From: Planosporangium spinosum
Lineage (GTDB): Bacteria; Actinomycetota; Actinomycetes; Mycobacteriales; Micromonosporaceae
Length of the DNA stretch: 64,000 nt
Reading direction: 5' to 3'
NCBI RefSeq assembly: GCF_049999945.1
Contig: NZ_JBLYUB010000007.1
Span: 235,120-299,119, forward strand
The first letter of the stretch is position 1, and the number at the start of each line of letters is the position of its first letter. Below the pieces are notes generated by a model that had not been told where the DNA came from, made no database searches, and was given only the letters and a program-made list of their open reading frames with translations. Positions 61,749 to 64,000 of the stretch are shown here, piece after piece. The position numbers and the translations under genes are program-made.

Positions 61749-62458
61749 CCCCCGTCCGGTGCGGTCTGCATCAGCACCACACCCCCGGACGGGGCAGCCG
61801 CCAGTCGAGGCGCGTCCGAGGCGTCCAGCAGCAGCGTGATCACGGTCGCGCCCTGGCCGTCACCGGCGAGGTCCACCCCGAGCACCACCGCCGGTAGCCG
61901 GACCGGGGCCGAGCTGCCCGCCGAGCCGGGCGCCGGGGCCGGCTGCCCGGTGCCGCCTACAGCGGCGGACACGTACACCGCTACTCGGGCCCCGGTAGCC
62001 AGGCCCTGCGGGTACTGGCCCGGCTTGAGCGCCAGGGAGGCGGCCACCTTCCCGGGCGGCGGGAACGCCGCCTCACCCACCAGCGATGGCGTGAGCAGCG
62101 TGCCCGGCAGCAGCGGCACCACGGCCGTCCGGCCGACCACCCGCGCGGCCTGCGCCGCCGGGATGAGCTGTACCCCGGAGTCTCGCGCCGCCGAGACCTG
62201 CTTCAAATCGGCAGCGCCGATGGCCTGCCCGGCCGCCACCGACCGCGCCACGGCGAGCACCTGGACCCGGTCCCCGAGGCGCACCGCCCCGTAGGCGTAG
62301 CCCAGCACGCACACGACGACCAGCAGGCCGCCCAATGCCACGAACGGCAGCCGGCGACGCGGCCGGGCCGCCCGCCACGGTCCCCGCCCCGCACGCGGCG
62401 CGGGGACCTGGGGGCGATCTTCCAAACCTGTTTTTGGGCGCACGGAACCTAGCGCCAT
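61745..62458 (-). CDS. SAF-domain (CpaB/RcpC-like) pilus protein
   Basis: A 237-residue protein with one N-terminal helix (RLPFVALGGLLVVVCVLGYAYG) and an extracytoplasmic SAF domain (VQVLAVARSVAAGQAIGAADLK, LPGTLLTPSLVG) followed by a ChapFlgA/RcpC-like part. In Tad systems CpaB/RcpC lies at the outer side of the machine. Start ATG 62458. Confidence 0.82.
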   Translation of the reverse strand: MALGSVRPKTGLEDRPQVPAPRAGRGPWRAARPRRRLPFVALGGLLVVVCVLGYAYGAVRLGDRVQVLAVARSVAAGQAIGAADLKQVSAARDSGVQLIPAAQAARVVGRTAVVPLLPGTLLTPSLVGEAAFPPPGKVAASLALKPGQYPQGLATGARVAVYVSAAVGGTGQPAPAPGSAGSSAPVRLPAVVLGVDLAGDGQGATVITLLLDASDAPRLAAAPSGGVVLMQTAPDGG

Positions 62459-62505
62459 GACCAATGTCCTCCCCGACGTGGCGCTTCTGTGAGCGAGTTG
62501 CTTGG

Positions 62506-63345
62506 TTAGCGGCTGATGACCGCCTGCGACTCCTGAACGCGGGTCTGGATCTGACCGGTCGTCGTCAGCCCCGGCACCGTGCCGGACTGACCCGCACCCG
62601 CCCAGGTCACCTCCCACATCACCGTCACCGTCACGGTGTACGTGCCGGCGGGCGCGCCGGCCGACGAGCGCCGGTAGACGTAGCCGCAGTCCGGCGAGGC
62701 CGCCGCCGGGTCGGTGCCCGGCGCCCACGCCGTGCCCGGCCCAGCACAGGTCACGGACCCACCGTCACCCATCGACCAGGCTGCCCTCACCGGCCGCGCG
62801 GTCGCCGTCACCGACACCCCAGGCACCGAGGCGGTGGCCGACTGCTGCCGCCACGACGCCGGATCGAGGGTCAACCACACCGGCAGGTTCGCCAACTGGT
62901 CATCCGGCGGATTGAGACGGATCACCACCGCCGGCAGCGCCAGCTTCGCCCGTGCCTGCCTGGCCAACACCTCCGGCGACACCACCGGAGGAGCACCCGC
63001 CATCCACACCAGGTCCGCGTTGTCGGGCTGAGCGCTGCACACCTTCCAGTACCACTGGCCCTGCCCTGATGGCTGCCCACCGAACGCATCGATGATGTCC
63101 GGCGACGGGTCGGCCGGCTTGTAGGAGCAGCCGTCCCCGCCACTGTCACCGGTGCCACCGCCGCCGGCCGAGCCGCCGGTCGACCCGCCGGTGCCCACGT
63201 TGATGTCGCAGGCTGGTCGTGGGTCACTCTTGGCGCACTCCACCTTCCCGCTACCGTCGCCAGCCCACGCCGGCGCTGAAACCGGGGCGCTGGCTAGCAG
63301 AACGGCGAGGACTGCCAGCAGCAGCAACGTCCGCCGACCTAGCAT
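62506..63345 (-). CDS. Secreted Cys-containing protein of the pilus operon
   Basis: A 279-residue protein with a cleavable signal (MLGRRTLLLLAVLAVLLASA, cleavage near AWA). A Gly/Ser-rich linker and a soluble region with several Cys follow (VECAKSDPRPACDI, DGCSYKP, WKVCSAQ). A C-terminal PKD-like beta domain (SVTATARPVRAAWSMGDGG, GTYTVTVTVMWEVTW) suggests a surface-exposed adhesin or pilus-associated protein. It overlaps the lipoprotein gene by seven bases. Confidence 0.65.
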   Translation of the reverse strand: MLGRRTLLLLAVLAVLLASAPVSAPAWAGDGSGKVECAKSDPRPACDINVGTGGSTGGSAGGGGTGDSGGDGCSYKPADPSPDIIDAFGGQPSGQGQWYWKVCSAQPDNADLVWMAGAPPVVSPEVLARQARAKLALPAVVIRLNPPDDQLANLPVWLTLDPASWRQQSATASVPGVSVTATARPVRAAWSMGDGGSVTCAGPGTAWAPGTDPAAASPDCGYVYRRSSAGAPAGTYTVTVTVMWEVTWAGAGQSGTVPGLTTTGQIQTRVQESQAVISR

Positions 63346-63876
63346 GTCCCTGACTCCTCCAAGATGAATGAGCTGACCTTCCACGTGCCATCGGAGAGCT
63401 TCACCGTCGCGGTGGTCCGGTGCTTGCCGCCCGGTTTGTCATCCCACAGTTCCCCGGACGCCTTGTACTCCAGCCACTTCGTTGAATCGACGCAGTCCAG
63501 GACGGTCACCTCCGTAGGTGCTTGTGCAGGCTTGGCATCGGTCACCTTGGGATTGAGTACGACGTCGCCCTTCGTGACCTTCCCCTGGCTGCGATCGGCG
63601 TAGAGCCCGCTGGCGATCAACCTCAATGCCTGACCTGAGGCGTACTTGCCCAGGTCCGGCGCGTCTGGGTCGGACGTCTTCGCCGCCTCCACGAACGCGT
63701 TCCACATGCCGCGGTACGCGGTCAGCGCGTCCCGCGCAGCGGCAGCACTCGGCCCCAGACTCGGCGTCGCCGACGAAGCTGCCGAGGGGGTCTTCGTTGG
63801 CGTGTCACCGGACTTGCCGGACTGACAACCCGCGCCGAGTAGCACAATGCCGGCAACTACACCAACAAGAACCCTG
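63339..63876 (-). pseudogene. Lipoprotein gene with 5' end cut by an IS element
   Basis: The soluble domain (168 residues from GTG 63845) is intact: SAAAARDALTAYRGMWNAF, a Cys pair (VLDCVDSTKWLEY and the terminal EESGTC) and VKLSDGTWKVSSFI. It has a Ser/Thr-rich linker after a lipobox (LLGAGC). In the same frame upstream lies RVLVGVVAGIVLLGAGCQ, the rest of a lipoprotein signal, but no good start codon. Instead an IS end begins at about 63876. GTG 63845 would leave only six residues before the Cys, too few for export. Translation may restart within the IS. Confidence 0.6.
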
Positions 63877-64000
63877 AGGTGTACTAAGGATCTTGGACAC
63901 GTCCTCCGACCTGAGAGGATGAGTCCATGCCCGAGCAGCGTCGCCGGTACAGTCCACAGTTCAAAGCCGAGGCCGTGCAGATGGTGATCGAGACCGGCAA
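63876..64000 (+). mobile_element. Left end of an IS3-like insertion sequence
   Basis: TGAGGTGTACTAAGGATCTT from 63876 begins with TG and looks like a terminal inverted repeat. The orfA start follows 51 bases later. The right end is outside the window. Confidence 0.6.
63927..64000 (+). CDS. IS3-family transposase OrfA (N-terminal fragment)
   Basis: From ATG 63927 the frame reads MPEQRRRYSPQFKAEAVQMV to the window edge. This is the first helix of the HTH_Tnp_1-type domain of IS3-family OrfA proteins. Cut by the window. Confidence 0.75.
   Translation, partial: MPEQRRRYSPQFKAEAVQMVIETG

Larger units (their letters stand above)
27420..64000. mobile_element. Integrative and conjugative element (left ~36.5 kb, right end outside window)
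   Basis: The segment begins at a tRNA 3' end and has integrase and excisionase-like genes at that end. It then carries methyltransferases, a repeat-rich control region, a full VirB4/VirD4-type conjugation gene set, a replication-relaxation protein, wall hydrolase, a block of small accessory genes and a Tad-type pilus operon. No chromosomal housekeeping gene interrupts it. The left boundary is placed in tRNA-Val by inference. It differs from classic AICEs in lacking an FtsK-like TraB. Confidence 0.8.

Overview
The window is high-GC actinobacterial DNA, and gene content and order suggest a Micromonospora-like member of the Micromonosporaceae. This placement is an inference; there is no rRNA in the window. 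The left 27 kb is ordinary chromosome: the end of a MocR-type aminotransferase gene, an acyl-CoA synthetase, a heterodimeric ABC exporter, a TetR-regulated ABC-2 exporter, the hisI-trpE-(Trp membrane protein)-trpC-trpB-trpA-lgt cluster, the biotin genes (bsaP, bioB, bioF, bioD), glyA behind a probable ZTP riboswitch, and two tandem CapA-like lipoproteins. Three tRNA genes (Gly-GCC, Cys-GCA, Val-GAC) lie at 27151-27442.

From the 3' end of tRNA-Val to the right edge of the window (about 36.5 kb, right end not reached) the DNA looks like an integrative and conjugative element. A tyrosine integrase and a small excisionase-like protein sit beside the tRNA. Two overlapping methyltransferase-like genes follow. 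A 717-base non-coding control region comes next, with five AACAAGATC and five GGTTGAACACG-type repeats. To its right is a sigma-region-4-like regulator. A rightward operon (33438-43408) then encodes type IV secretion parts: a VirB2-like pilin, a VirB6-like membrane protein, a PrgI-like protein, a VirB4 ATPase, an unrecognised membrane protein, a VirD4/TraG-like coupling ATPase, a replication-relaxation family protein and a transglycosylase/NlpC-P60 wall hydrolase. The FtsK-like TraB pump typical of actinomycete AICEs is absent.

From 43540 to 51212 (rightward) there is a block of small, mostly unrecognised genes, including a protein with repeated winged-helix segments, a DUF932 protein and a helix-turn-helix protein. 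From 63876 back to 51272 (leftward) one long, tightly overlapped operon encodes a Tad/Flp-type pilus machine (SAF/CpaB-like, CpaE/TadZ-like, CpaF/TadA, TadB, TadC, Flp-like pilin, TadE/TadG-like pseudopilins). It is joined to a four-pass membrane protein carrying an outside LysM and an inside SARP-type DNA-binding/BTAD region, and to a DUF2637 (SpdB-like) protein. At the right edge an IS3-like element begins. It appears to have cut off the start of the first gene (a lipoprotein) of that operon.

The most distinctive signals are four: a 33-base promoter-like element present twice with identical spacing, pointing outward on either side of the control region and the sigma-like gene; the paired iteron-like repeats between them; the combination of a VirB4/VirD4 conjugation machine with a Tad pilus locus and a membrane-spanning LysM/SARP regulator; and a 20-base identical sequence that ends in the start codons of two unrelated chromosomal genes, trpA and bsaP.
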